This document shows positions 1-11,859 of a DNA stretch of 64,000 nucleotides, one piece after another. Source of the DNA: Pseudopyrenochaeta lycopersici (lineage: Eukaryota; Ascomycota; Dothideomycetes; Pleosporales; Pseudopyrenochaetaceae); NCBI GenBank assembly GCA_003313425.1, contig NHZP01000029.1, positions 248,001-312,000 on the forward strand, read 5' to 3'. The notes under the pieces were generated by a model. The model worked only from the letters and a program-made list of their open reading frames with translations, had not been told where the DNA came from and did not search any database. Each line of letters opens with the position of its first letter. The stretch's first letter is position 1. The position numbers were made by a program, and so were the translations under genes.

Positions 1-1536
1 TACTTCGATCGAGTAGTCCAGTGACTCTAATGTGCCATTAGCGCTTCGTTGTCGTGTTGATTTTAACTTGACTAATGGTGCTGAAGACGAGACTGTTGGG
101 AGAGTGCCCGTGGTGGGGCTGGTAGTTGAGTCAAGCCAGATAAAAACTTTCCCAGTCACAACCCAGTTCGACTCGATGGCTTCGGTGAAGGTCCCATTAC
201 CATGTCCGTCATCATCAATCCCCACGACTCGGATCTCGAATGTGTGAGGCATGTTGTCACTGAGCAAAGGTATGAATGACGTGATGTCGATTTCATCTTC
301 CCGCAAGTCGAATGCGTCGATGCCCACGATGGGCCTCCAGAAACCAGGTACGATCCCCCCAGTAAATATGACTGGAAAAGGCCACGCTACTCCGGCCATA
401 TATCCATCGATAAAGAGCCGAAGCTCTCTGAAAGGCGAATGACCGTATAGAATCGCGTCGTCCCCAAAGGCATTTGTATCAGAGGACAATACGTTGCCCC
501 ACCAGAACTCTTCTGCAGCTTGACCGCAGGCGGATATCGAAAAGACAGCCTTCTTTGCATGTTGTGGCAGTACAATACTGTTCAGTGCTCTCATTTCGGG
601 GACTATGAAAGCGCTTGGTGCATCTACGGCTGATCTTCCAGCGGAAACAGGAATGATGATATCTGCAGGCTCTATCGCTTCTTCAGTTGTGAAGAACGTC
701 GCTGTCAAGGTAGTGTTCCAGGAGCCTGTGTAGGTGTCATCCACAAGGTTCCCAAGATCAAATATGATCTTCTGTGGCTTCTGAAACAAGGAGAGGTAGT
801 TGCTCATATCCTTGACGTAGGTCCAGGTGATCCCATACCGGGTTGGCTCAGCAGTTGAGGTGCGGAAGATCTCAATATCGTCAAAAACTATTGGTAGGAT
901 AGCAAGTTAGTGCATGTCGCAAAGGGGAAACCTTGTACATGAACGTTGCGTACACATGAGAGCCAGTCTATCAAATTGGCGACCTGCAGAGGTGACAGTG
1001 AAGTTGAATGCTATGCGATTAAACACGCAGTCTGGAGGACGGTAGTCGCCTGTGAAGGGCGGTCAGTGCGAACATTCTTCAAGTCTACGGTGGCTTGATG
1101 GTTGTTGGTGGGTTGCATATACATCAGAAATTGGTGCGGATTCAAGGAGTTGAAGTGGAGCTTGAGCTGTGAGTGCTCCTCACTTGCCTATAAAGGGTTT
1201 CCCGTATGAGTAGGCAAACGTGTGCACCATCAACGTTTGCTCACACTCTCCTGGTAAGCTTAGGATCGGAGGCGCAACCTGTAGACACTCAAGTGGAGAG
1301 GATTCGTTTGCGGCACGGCTTGTCAAGGAGTGACGCTTGGGAGACCGATGTGGAGGCGGTGTAAGAAATGCGAAGGTGGAATGAGAAATCGTGATTAGCA
1401 TTAGGAATACTGAAATGAGATGTAGCGATGCTTTGCTGGCCGCTGCTCGTATAGGCGATATCCGCATATCCAATCTTGCCAACCGCTCATTACGCCTCAC
1501 AGGCATGCTATTGCTCTTCCGCTCCAGATCGTACAT
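1..1536 (-). CDS. PNGase A-like glycoamidase (peptide-N4-asparagine amidase A), 3' end outside window
   Basis: Family enzymes remove N-glycans from glycopeptides. Exons are 1188-1536, 954-1049 and 1-887; the frame stays open to base 1, so about 443 N-terminal residues are seen and the C-terminal part is missing. The conserved start of the family fold is clear: a CLQVAPPIL stretch, GECEQTLMVHTFAYSYGKPF, then a PPDC segment, an FNFTVTSAGRQFDRLA block and a GSWNTTLTATFF block with sequons. The ATG at 1536 is the first in frame; ATGs at 1506 and 1467 are alternatives. A hydrophobic segment (LHLISVFLMLITISHSTFAFL) follows a basic N-terminus, suggesting a signal anchor or uncleaved leader, so a secretory or type II membrane protein. 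The first intron (1050-1187) appears to use a GC donor. The second intron is 888-953. Family assignment is firm; the start is less so. Confidence 0.85.
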
Positions 1537-1807
1537 TTTTTTGAACCCCAAGCTGCTGGTAAAGATCCTGGCTAGTAGAGCGCTGCTACGGCAAGGAACG
1601 CCGTTAACGCCGTCGTCAGAGGTATCGTGCAAAAAAGTGCAATATTTCTACAGTGCTTGAAACGCTAGAGAAGAGACGGCTGTCGGTGTGTGTAAGTGTG
1701 CCTGCCGTCTAGGAAGAATCAGCATTGTTTGACGAATGCAACCGGAAAAATCCAGAATGTACCTCGTGAAATATGGAAGGTGCAAAACAGGATGAACGGT
1801 GAAGCAG

Positions 1808-2092
1808 TTATTGAGATCCTTTGTGGTTGTCCCAAAACCGCCTTGTTGCGTTTCTGACGATTTCGTTGTCGCCAAAGCGTGTTCGATAGTAGTTCATAAG
1901 AGCGAACTCGTCTGAAGGGAGAATGTATGTATTTGGTTGAGCGTTTAATTTGGACCAGACTATTGCTAGTTGTTTTTCGAGGAATTGAGCAAGACGCTGG
2001 TCAACGCCACCTTCGCTGTTTTGAGCGACGTGAACGGCCTGGCTGAGAGACAGGTAGCCGTGGCCTGCTATATATTCTGTGTTACCACCCAT
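1808..2092 (-). CDS. Small conserved hypothetical protein (94 aa)
   Basis: This is a single-exon reading frame of 94 residues, soluble and mixed-charge, with no signal peptide or membrane segment. It begins MGGNTEYIAGHGYLSLSQAV and ends in a basic, aromatic tail (RNATRRFWDNHKGSQ). I recognise the sequence style as a conserved fungal hypothetical but cannot name a domain or function. The frame stays open upstream to 2287, but that part is rich in Pro, Leu and Phe because it reads a polypurine 5' flank in reverse. I therefore chose the ATG at 2092. It lies head-to-tail upstream of the PNGase A-like gene on the same strand, about 270 bp away. Confidence 0.55.
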   Translation of the reverse strand: MGGNTEYIAGHGYLSLSQAVHVAQNSEGGVDQRLAQFLEKQLAIVWSKLNAQPNTYILPSDEFALMNYYRTRFGDNEIVRNATRRFWDNHKGSQ

Positions 2093-4619
2093 GTCGTCTA
2101 AATGAAGCGTAGTAATATATTGCTCGATGATATGGCTAAACGAGAGAGGAAGGAGCAAATTCAAGAAGCGAGGGTTGCAGCAAGAACAAAGAAGGTGAGA
2201 CAGCGGAGAGGTCAAAAAAAAAAGAGACTTTGGTGAGGGGGGGATAGGTGATGGAGATGGATGGTAAAAGGGCAAGGTGTGACGCAAGGCGTGTAAATAG
2301 CGCTGGCGGGAAGTATATATACCGAAAACACTTAAATAGGCATTCTGAGGATGAGATCAAACCCACGTGGAGAGACAGGCAGATCCTGAGCGAAAAGTCA
2401 TGCAGCTGGCGTAGGGTGAGAGCTTAGTCGAACCTCAAACAGCTGGCTCCGGGAGTGTGCCGTTTTGGGCGCTGTCAGGCTGTGAAGCGAAGGAATGGGT
2501 GTGACACCAGACTGCGGACTATCCGTCCCACGAATGCCTGAGGCCAGGCCCCCGGTCTGCCAGGAAGTGACGGACGGCGCCGAGCTTGCACAGGGGTGGG
2601 GAGGAGCCCAGAGTTCAGCCGAGCTTGCAGGTAAGATGCACGTCGCCGTGGAACAGGAGGCCTGTCCGAAACTCTGGAATGGGAGAGCACAAGAGCAATG
2701 GTTGTGGATGCGGGCCAATCAGGGCGGGTGACGCGTCTCTGATCAATGGGTTCAAGTGCTGGGAAGATGAATAATGTTCTCTGTCACTCGCCAGGTCGAT
2801 AGCAGTAGCCCAAAGTTTGAGACTGGTGCGGTTGCAGGGTTGTTAGAACGCCGAAAACTTTGTTTGCTCTTTGCAAACCTTCGCAGCTAAGCGCCGAGCC
2901 GTGTTGGAGATGTGGCTCAATGGAGCTAGCGGAGGAGAAAGAGCGAGCAGTTTGATGACGGGGGAGTGCGTAGCGGATCAAGGCGGGATGCAGTCGGGAG
3001 GTGCATGATTGCGATGCTGGGCTGAGCTGGTTCGGCAGTGGGGACCTGGCGCCGGGAAGTGCAGCGCGCATCAGCAGCAAACACCCAGCGGTCGAGCAGC
3101 CACTCGAGTCGAGGGCAACAAAAGGCGCAGCGGAGCACGGTGTGGAACCGTGTCAGGTCGAAATAGGCTAATGTGAGACGTTGGAAAATACTAGAGGCCG
3201 GCTGGGTCCGCAGGAAGAGCAACGCCTGGCAGCCCTTCAACCCACGCTGCACAGGGCAATCCCACGCAGCGGGACTCGAGGCGGAATGCACCTCATTACC
3301 TCGATTTCATCTCAGGCAAGGCGAGATGCAGATGGGTAATGACAGGTCGGCCGAAAGGCTGAGCTTGTGGCACCAGTGCGTCGAGTGTTGAATGACATTC
3401 TGCAACGGAGTGCTCTCCTGTTCCACGGCGGCGCTACTGGACCCAGCGAACAGGTTCGCATACGGACAGAGTTGGCCTGCACGGCCGATTAATGTAGCTG
3501 CGCGTCGTGCCCCGCAGTTTAGAATTCATGATGTGAAATTCAGTTGGGGGGTGGTACGAGAGCATCACCAGCAACGGCACGCGATCGACGATGCAGCCGC
3601 AATATCGAAATGCTCAGCATGGGCGAAGAAGACGACCAGGCAGCGAAAGCCGCGCCACAGCACCGGCGGCATCCACGGCCGTTGGTGGTGGCCGCGTTGC
3701 GGCTGCCGATTGCAGCAATGTTTGTTGGTGTTGCACGGCCAGACAAGGAAAGAGCGGTGCATGCGCGCGACCACGTTCCGCCAGGACCTGCCCATAAGGA
3801 GCGCTGCGCTATGCCTGTTTGGACGGGCCGCTGCAACAGATGTTTGCCGCACCGCACGCTTCGAGACTTCTCGGGGAAGCTCTTGGCCACCCTCTGGCCG
3901 CTGCAGCCTGACGCTTTCGCCAGCCCATCATCTGACTGCGCGTGAAATTACCCCTGGCCGCAACTCACCCAGCGCCAAGGGTGCTCGCTGCGAATGTAGC
4001 GGCCCCTGCCTGGAATATTGCGGTAAATTGCAGAGAACTACGCCAGCACCGCCCTGGCCCTGGAACAGGTTCCGGGCTTCTGGACACACTCTGGGAGGAA
4101 CAGACGAAACGTTCCTGGAATCCAAGCCGCCGCTGCCGACCGGCCTGGTACTCCACCTTTGCCCACGCCCAACGTTCCCAGTGATAGTCCAACTGTACAC
4201 ACCACCAACGTCGCCACACCAGCGGCACGGCCAGCGCACTTGTCGCGAGTGCGAATGCGACTCTCCAGGTACTTGGGCGCTTTGGACCGACTCAGGGCAC
4301 ACGAGTGGCCGCTACTTCAGGGCAAGCCGCGTCCAAAGCCCGGACACCTCGGTCGCATCAAGCACATTACGACAAGATTAGTGGCATGCCGCAGGGACTG
4401 AGCAGGATTTGGCCTTGTTGCAGACCTCAGCAGCGCTGTGCCTGCTTGTTGCCCAACTGGCCCACGCTCCGGAGTTTTGTTCCGCCGTGGACCCTGGTCA
4501 ACATTTCTACCTCACCGTCACGCTCACTCGGATGAAACAAGCGTCTGCGACCATCGCTGATTCGACGTGCTGCACGTGAGCGAGCAATTCACCTGTCCAA
4601 ACATCCTACCGCCGCCGCC
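2093..4619. other. GC-rich spacer without a supported gene
   Basis: About 2.5 kb. Several open frames overlap on both strands between 2.4 and 4.4 kb, the longest 329 codons on the plus strand from 3392. They are Arg, Pro, Ala and Ser rich, switch frame without splice signals, and mirror each other on opposite strands, which is what high GC produces by chance. A polypurine stretch lies near 2215-2260. The right end is the promoter and 5' leader of the gene at 4620. Confidence 0.5.
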
Positions 4620-5431
4620 ATGAAGGCACGACTCGCACGCATCTGGACTGCGCAGCTGCCATCTGCAAGGTTTGGAGGTACTTCGGCAACGCCACCATTG
4701 TCACCTCTGCTGCGCACCTTCTTCACTTCGACACAACCCTGTGCAAGGTCAAGGCTTCCGAATACGGCTCTCGAGCAGAGCGCCCTTGCCTACTTCCGCT
4801 ACCACCGTTCCGCCCTCACACGCCGCTTCCGGTCTGTCCGCTTCAAGAGCGACAAACACAACCCACAGCACCACGACCCCACTCCACACCTAGGCAGCCA
4901 AGAGCCCGCCCCATCGCTGTCCCAGAGACTGAAGCAGCTGTCTCGCGAGTATGGCTGGGCTGCCGTGGGCGTCTATTTTGGCCTGTCCCTCCTTGACTTC
5001 CCCTTCTGCTTCCTCGCTGTGCGGCTACTCGGAACCGACAGGATAGGGCACTATGAGGATGCCGTCAAGAACGCCTTTTGGAGCCTCATAAGATTGGCGT
5101 TTCCCGATGCCGGAAAAGGCTCAACAGAGCCCACCACCGCCGAGCAGCTCGCTGAGGCCGCTGCCATGGAAGGCAACCTGGGCGCCGACGGCATCGCAAT
5201 GCGTGAAGGCAGCGGCACCAACGCAAGTATGGCTTTCTATACCCTCCGCAAGTTGCGCACTCGCTGACATGGACATTAGCAATCTGGACTCAACTGGGCC
5301 TGGCCTACCTCGTACATAAATCCCTTATATTCCTCCGAGTACCGCTCACGGCTGCCGTCCTCCCAAAGGTCGTCAAGACACTGAGGAAGTGGGGCTACAA
5401 TATTGGAAAGAAGAAGCCCAAGACCGCCTGA
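4620..5431 (+). CDS. DUF1279 (FAM210-like) mitochondrial membrane protein
   Basis: Exons 4620-5226 and 5280-5431 give 252 residues. The N-terminus is rich in Arg, Ser and Ala without acidic residues, as in a mitochondrial presequence. The DUF1279 core starts near residue 100 (LSQRLKQLSREYGWAAVGVYFGLSLLDFP, shown here in part) with the family's K-x-YG-x-x-G-x-x-Y pattern and a first membrane segment. The second exon supplies the IWTQLGLAYLVHKSL helix and a basic tail ending KKKPKTA. Splicing at A|GTATGG...TTAG|CA keeps the frame and restores family continuity. The ATG follows a GCCGCCGCC context. The family includes yeast Nat2 and human FAM210A, mitochondrial proteins of incompletely known role. 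No obvious neighbours in a shared pathway. Confidence 0.85.
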
Positions 5432-8400
5432 GCTGGGGGACCGCCTACCTGAGCGTTATGGCATAGCACCTTCTCTCGTCTGCTTTCCTATGCATGCATT
5501 GGAGCATACTCTGCACACGTATTATGACACTGTATTAGTAGGTTTTTGTATGATAAGAGTGTAACAATCTCATGCTGTTGCATCCGTTACCAGAAGCGGG
5601 TGAGTTTACTTTGTCTACGTCGTGGCTCAGTCTTGATAACGCCTCATGTATGATGTCTGGCGCTAGTAGCGCGTTTATTGTGGGTGCTTGCCGGCATTCA
5701 GTTTCACGTCGGCTGCATCGTATGATCAGAAGATGCATTTAATTGTAGCAACCCTGCGTTCGATCCTTACGGCCCCCAGAGCTATTTCAACAAGCATCAA
5801 GGATGCCAAGGCACGACCTGACGGCTGCAAACTTTCCCCCACTCTATCCTAGCTACTGGTCGATGCCTTAAAGCGAACCGGAAAATCATCCGCACGAGTT
5901 AGCAAGAAGATGCTCACAATCTGTCAGGCTTGATTCCACTAGGACTAATGTCGTGGGAATGTTGCAAGTCTCCCCAATCAGCATCGACCAATGTATCCGC
6001 CCCGCGGAGCCAGCTAACTTGCTTGGCTTCAACCGACCCAATCCAACGGCGCTACAATCACCCGCAGCACCAAACGAAACCTAATCTGGACCGTGGACCA
6101 GCTTCTCTCGTGGCTTTGCCGGACCTGAACCTTGGGACCTGGGAATGTGGGTACATGTAGCCTTTTCAACCAGCGACACCCTCCGGAGACACGTGTTGCC
6201 CACATAAACTACGCTGGTATAAAGGTTTTTCTTCTGCGGGTGCCGCATGCGCAAACTTTCTCCCCTCCACAGACCAGTCGTTGGAAGGCAGCCCTTCCAT
6301 CCATGAGTGACCCAGAACATCCAGCAAACCTCTGCAATTCAATTGACGTTCCACTTGCCGGCGTCGGCCCTATTGTCATCGGGCTTTCCGTCCCCCTGGG
6401 TATCTGTCGCATACCCGATGCGGACGCCTGATCGTGAACTCGCATGATGAACCGTTCCGAGCTCGGAGCGATCAAGGGTTTGCTTGTCCTGGTACTGATT
6501 TTCGGTATATGAAAGACCTCCCAGCAGCGGCAGCTTCCCTTGGCCCCTCAAGGCAGCAAAACCTTCAGACTTAGTCGCATATTGATTGTAGGGCTCTGAC
6601 AGTCAAAATACGCCACTTGAACCCTTGGGAAATTTCTTAGGCTTGCCTTGCGCTGCGCTGGGGCAAGAGGGAAAAGTACTGTCCGCGGAGCTGTCCCTAC
6701 GCTAGCCAAACTCCCCCAATCATAATGCAACAATCATACAAAATAGTTGCCATCCAACAACCGAACTTTTCTGTCTGTGATGAAATGTAGATATCCCTGC
6801 TGGGTTCCCGATTTCATTTTTTTTTTTAAGATTGGCGACTCGAGAAGACAACAAGGCCAATTTTAATCGATCGGAGGCAGAGAGATCCCCCGAGTCTGGT
6901 CGCCGACTTTGCCTTGTTTTTGACTTGCTCATTTCTGGACTTGACTCGACGCCGGGCAAGGTTGACGCCTGCTTTGGCTTTGTGCCAATGAGTCAGTTTT
7001 TTAGCCAACGATTCCCGAAGTACCGAGAAGACCCTGAATATGCTCGACTCGGGAAGCGGGAACTTCACTCACAAAGAAGGGAACGAGAGAGAACGAGAAC
7101 GCAACAGAGGGAGAGAGAAAAAGTCCGAGACTGGTTATGTCATTTCTAGTGGTTCCCCTTCTAGAACTTGCATTTCCATGTACCTTAGGAAACTTCCCAA
7201 AAGCCGTAGATGTCTTATCAGTTCTCATGTCTGGGGCATCCACGATGATCTACACGGCTCAGGTACCATGTTGAGCAAGTTTAGCCTAGTCGACTCATGG
7301 GTGTTTGGAAGTGGTGTGACTCGTACCCAAAACACTTCCCCCAACATATCCCTACATTAACTGTACTTGTCCATTATGAAAAACTGCAGTGCCATTCCAT
7401 GTTGCCCAGCGCTGCAAATTGCTTTCCATAGTCGCCACCTCAACAAAGCCAGAGCCTTGGTTCGCACACAACGGGGGCCTCAGCTCATGAACTGAATCGG
7501 TTTCTGTTCAACATTGTGGGGCCTGCGGCGCGATGTTGAGTGACATTCTGCTAAACTTACTTTTACCCGCGGGTGCTGGTCGCGAGAGGGCGGGTTGCTA
7601 AAGCTTATATGGTGGATACGCATGACGCAGACAACACTTCTTCGAAGCCAACGTTGCATTGTGGCAGCGTGGCAGCCAGCTGACGGCTGCTATTGTAGGA
7701 AGTACAGGCGGTGTTTGATGGGTTGCTGCAATATCCTGGGGAGGTGAAACAGCGTACCAATCGTTGGACTTGGGAAGTGGATATCGAGATTAAATTTATC
7801 TAGCAATCATCGAAAATATTCACCCTGGTATTTTCTGCTTGTACCAGTTCAGCACGTCAGTATAGTATGCAAGCAAAGGAAATTTACCCAATTCCGCCAA
7901 ACAAAGCTGTGTTTGTTACGAGACAAGCCACCCTGGAATGAATTGCGAACGAGTATACCATAGTACCACGGGTAAGGTTCGAACTAATGATTGTGTGAAT
8001 TATTAGCATCTTGATGAAGATATTCAAAATCTGCTTGTGAAATAAACCCGATAGCCGCTTCTGGCGAGAGGATATGCCTAGACTTAATTACCAAACACTG
8101 CTCGAAGATGGAAAGGATAGTCGAAAAAGGAGATCCCAGTAATGAGAACTTTTGCGATGTAAAGACAACACCACGAATGAGTTGTAATGATTAGGTAGGA
8201 GCTAATGTGGCCTTTTTCTAGGGTGCGTGAGAGGTAAAAGAATTTATGCATGAGCGTTCATGGGGAGAAAAGACAGCGTTGCACTCATTCTTCAGTAATA
8301 GATGCCGCTACCTCGTCACCTCTATGGGCGCTAAAATACTTCTTGAACAGTGAGATTTGGTATTTGATGAAGCTTCACTGTCCTTTGTTTGCGATTATTC

Positions 8401-11400
8401 TGTGGGTTGCTGAGCATCCAAGTCTAAAGTACAGACCGGCAACGATGATTCAATCAAGTAACGAGCTTTGCTGGGTCATAATTAATCCCGATAGCGTCAC
8501 TTACTCGCCTAAATATATGCTACCGTTTCTACACGTCCCCTGGGGTTTGTATATTTTAGAGCCCCATGTCAAATTTTAGGTTCTTGATCGACCATCTCTG
8601 CATTACCATGATTAGAGGTCCGAGGACGAGGAATGCTTCGAATGACCAATTAGAACTTTCTATGAATCTCAGAATCCACATGGACCACCCATCGATATAC
8701 CTTACAGATCCGATCTGCCGCTAGGAACTGACATGTGGCCGCTCAAGAATGAACAGATTCGGAAATCTGGCGAACCATTGTCGATTTGGCATGTGCCAGA
8801 CTCATGAATGCCTACAAGAAATAGTCTATAATATTGGCCATGTTAGAGGAAACTAAATCAGTCCAAAATTTTGAACAGACGCGCAATGGCTGTTAACATG
8901 GCATTAACTCGGAGTCAAGTTGACGAAGAATGCGTCACTCTAACTGAGACGCGGCGATTTTTCCATGGGTTTCACAGTGTAAAACATTACGAAGAAGGTT
9001 TTGAGTGTTTTCATTACAAAGTTTAGCCCTATGTCGGATGTTGTTCTCGCGGTATTAGCTACCTGAATCGCATTCTGCAAGGATGACGGCAAGATGTAAG
9101 ACAGGGAATCTGCCAGACATGTAGCCGCAGGTAAATTGATCGACGTCTCGAAGTTTCAACAACCTGATCTACGTCGATCAGCCGTGGACTTGTCCCTGGA
9201 CGTCTGTGGGCATTTTGAAACCAAAATGGCTGATAGTCCGATCATTATTGCCGCATTTCCTGCATGGAATCGCGCAATCTCCCCCGGAAAATCTTTGTAG
9301 GATACATTGACTTTCTCCGGATACCGTGTCGTGCTTGGACTAGGATTGACTCATTCGCATTCCAATGATAACAGGGAGGTCAGAAGTCGCCCAAGTTTAG
9401 GATCTAGGTTCCAACGATCGATTTCTCGAAACGGAAGCTTCGTAACACGCCACTCCATCTACAGCCCATAGGAAAACCCGTCAAGTCTGCTTTGAATACT
9501 CTGTGTAGGTTTCATTTCCCGGGTTGGGAAGCATTTATCTACCATTTGGCTGTCATATTCGACGAAAAAAGCTAATATATGGAATCGAGGCCATCTTAAG
9601 ATCGCTCGGGAGAGATTGTCGCTAGGGCCCCCAGTGCATTGATTAAGAGGGTCCAATAATGTTGGGAATCTAATTATAGTCCAATATGCTCGTAGGCGTG
9701 AATAGTTTATCCGCAGTTTCAGGGCCAGGATCAGATCGCGTATCGAATCTGGCCCGCCTGGAACGGGGCCCATGTCCTCTAATTCGACTCCCACAAGTTA
9801 CATGTTTACACACACCCCATGTTTTCTTTACCTCAACATCAGCTGATGTTCCCTACAGAGGCCCCTGTTGCAATCTTGCAATCCGCCTACCCCGAGGAAA
9901 AGACAGTGACTTTTCGTCTACTAATCCATCTAATCAAATTCTCCACCTTGTGCTCTAGCAGGCAAAACCGCATCGATGAAGGGTTGTACTTCTCGCCAAC
10001 CAAATGGCACATAAGCCGTGAGCTAGATAGCGATTTCTCAATCTGATATTCTGGCTGCCAGGGCTTTTATTGGATGACTACACTGCATCCGGGATGAAAA
10101 ACCTAGGGTCCGGCGCTTGCATGGGTGGTTGGTCTTGTTGGTACGAGCTTGTGTTGAACAGCATCTCTCACATTCCAGATCTTGAAGCGTTACGTGAACC
10201 TGTTGGAAGTGAAACAAGTAAAGTGATGGACAGGGTCCAAAATCAACAACTAAGCCATGTGCTGCGGGAAAGGTATTAGAGATGCGATAAGATCTGCTGC
10301 TCCACTTCAAGTTTGGAAAACGGGTGTGGTAGGTCTTCGAGAGACGATTGCGGCCATGGTGGTCTGGCATGAGAAGGGAAATAGTGAGTTGAGGAATACC
10401 TGACGTTACTGTTGTGCAGCTTGCGCTTGCGTCTTTGTATTGATGTATTTTAAATCTCTCTACGTTAACCTACTTCTGATGATATGAGATACGTAAATAC
10501 GCTGAGATCGACAGTGCAATGAATGGTCTCCTTCGTCAGCTGACAAGAAACGGTGCGTTCGATCTTCTTGTGTACGATGTCTTTAGAGTATACATAAACG
10601 AGCAATGACTGGAAATTGCCTTCTAACCAATTGAAATTACGCGAACTGGGCTCTTGAAGCGCGTCTTTCCATGATGGATGAGGAATATTATAGCAGCTTT
10701 CTTGCAACAATTATTTTCATGAAATTTTCGCCAATACAACATCAGCATCATGAGCACCAACGAGCAGCCAGACAGTCTCGGTTACGTTTCCACTGCCGTA
10801 GTACGCCTCCAAGCAAGGGTTAGGCATGTGGTAAAGCCTCTGGGTGGTGGAATACTAACATTTCTAGTGTCTATGAAAGATGACTAAATATTTCGGAGCT
10901 ACACTTAAATATGAGGGTTACAGGAACAGGCCACAAATGTCTGCTTTCATGACATGCAAATAAAAGATGAGACTAAGGGTTTGCCTCTCTGATCACTTTC
11001 CAAAGAACCTGAAGGAGACTATGTTTGCACTTATCTAGAAAGTGGGTTCCGTACTCGGCGAAAGGATACTTTGATGCTCTTGGCATTGCTACCTCAAGTA
11101 TTTAAGGTATTGTTTAGGAATCTGAAGAGGTGCCGGTGCCCCGCTTATAGCACATAGCGGCGGACACTGTTGGAGCCGGCCTTCTTTTTTATTTTTATTT
11201 TTAAAAATTAGGTGGGATGTTGCACGGTAGCCAGCACTCCATTAGAGCCGCACGATACTTTCACTTGATCTTCATCACATCTAGATGCAGGCATTAGCTG
11301 GAATATCTATCGTGAAATGAGGCGTATGCCAGCTGCCGAACCCCATGACCATGCAGGGACGGCACGAAAAAAAAAGGCCCCACAGAGCGAATGTGGGGCA

Positions 11401-11859
11401 GCTGCGAACAACATTTGATTCTTGACTGCATGAACCAACCCTTATATTTCGTGAACTGGTACATCCAATGAACATATCTTGCGACCACGACAGGCATCGT
11501 ACATTGATGAAAGAATGACTTTTGTGTAGCCATCGCGAAACTACGGCAGGACGATTGCTTAGCGTTGTGCCGACTATTTTCAATTCGTCCATGAATACAA
11601 TCTGGGGTAAGGGTCGAAATGGGGAATCTTCTCCACGACACTAACGATCCTCGCGGCACAACCATGGCAAATACCAAAAACCCCAGTTTATTTGGACCGG
11701 AGATCTTCTACGGCAGTCTGATAGACCCATGTAGTTTGCGAATCTTCCGATTTGCAACGTCATCCGCGCTCTAGCACAATTATAATGCCTTATTTAAAGT
11801 TTCGCTCCGCCCTCCGCTCAAGTCCATCTTTGCCAACGTCAACATAGCACAAAGCCTAC
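5432..11859. other. 6.4-kb stretch with no supported gene
   Basis: I see no protein of recognisable family on either strand, no tRNA that folds, and no intact transposon. Open frames are short and show no conserved motif; the longest stand-alone one (8250-8579, plus) has an unremarkable composition. Low-complexity patches include a T run near 6820, a purine-rich GAGAGA-type stretch near 7070-7130, and an A/T-rich TTTTTATTTTTA patch near 11185-11212. The last few hundred bases are the promoter of the esterase at 11860, with a TATTTAAA-like element near 11790. The left end holds the 3' flank of the DUF1279 gene. Confidence 0.5.

Noticed and set aside
3392..4381. 329-codon plus-strand frame in the GC-rich spacer
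   Set aside because: Arg/Cys/Pro-rich, mirrored by equally long frames on the other strand, no motif and no splice structure.
7960..8000. tRNA-like B-box (GGTTCGAAC) and a similar TTCGATCC near 5760
   Set aside because: No matching A box, acceptor stem or anticodon stem could be found around either.
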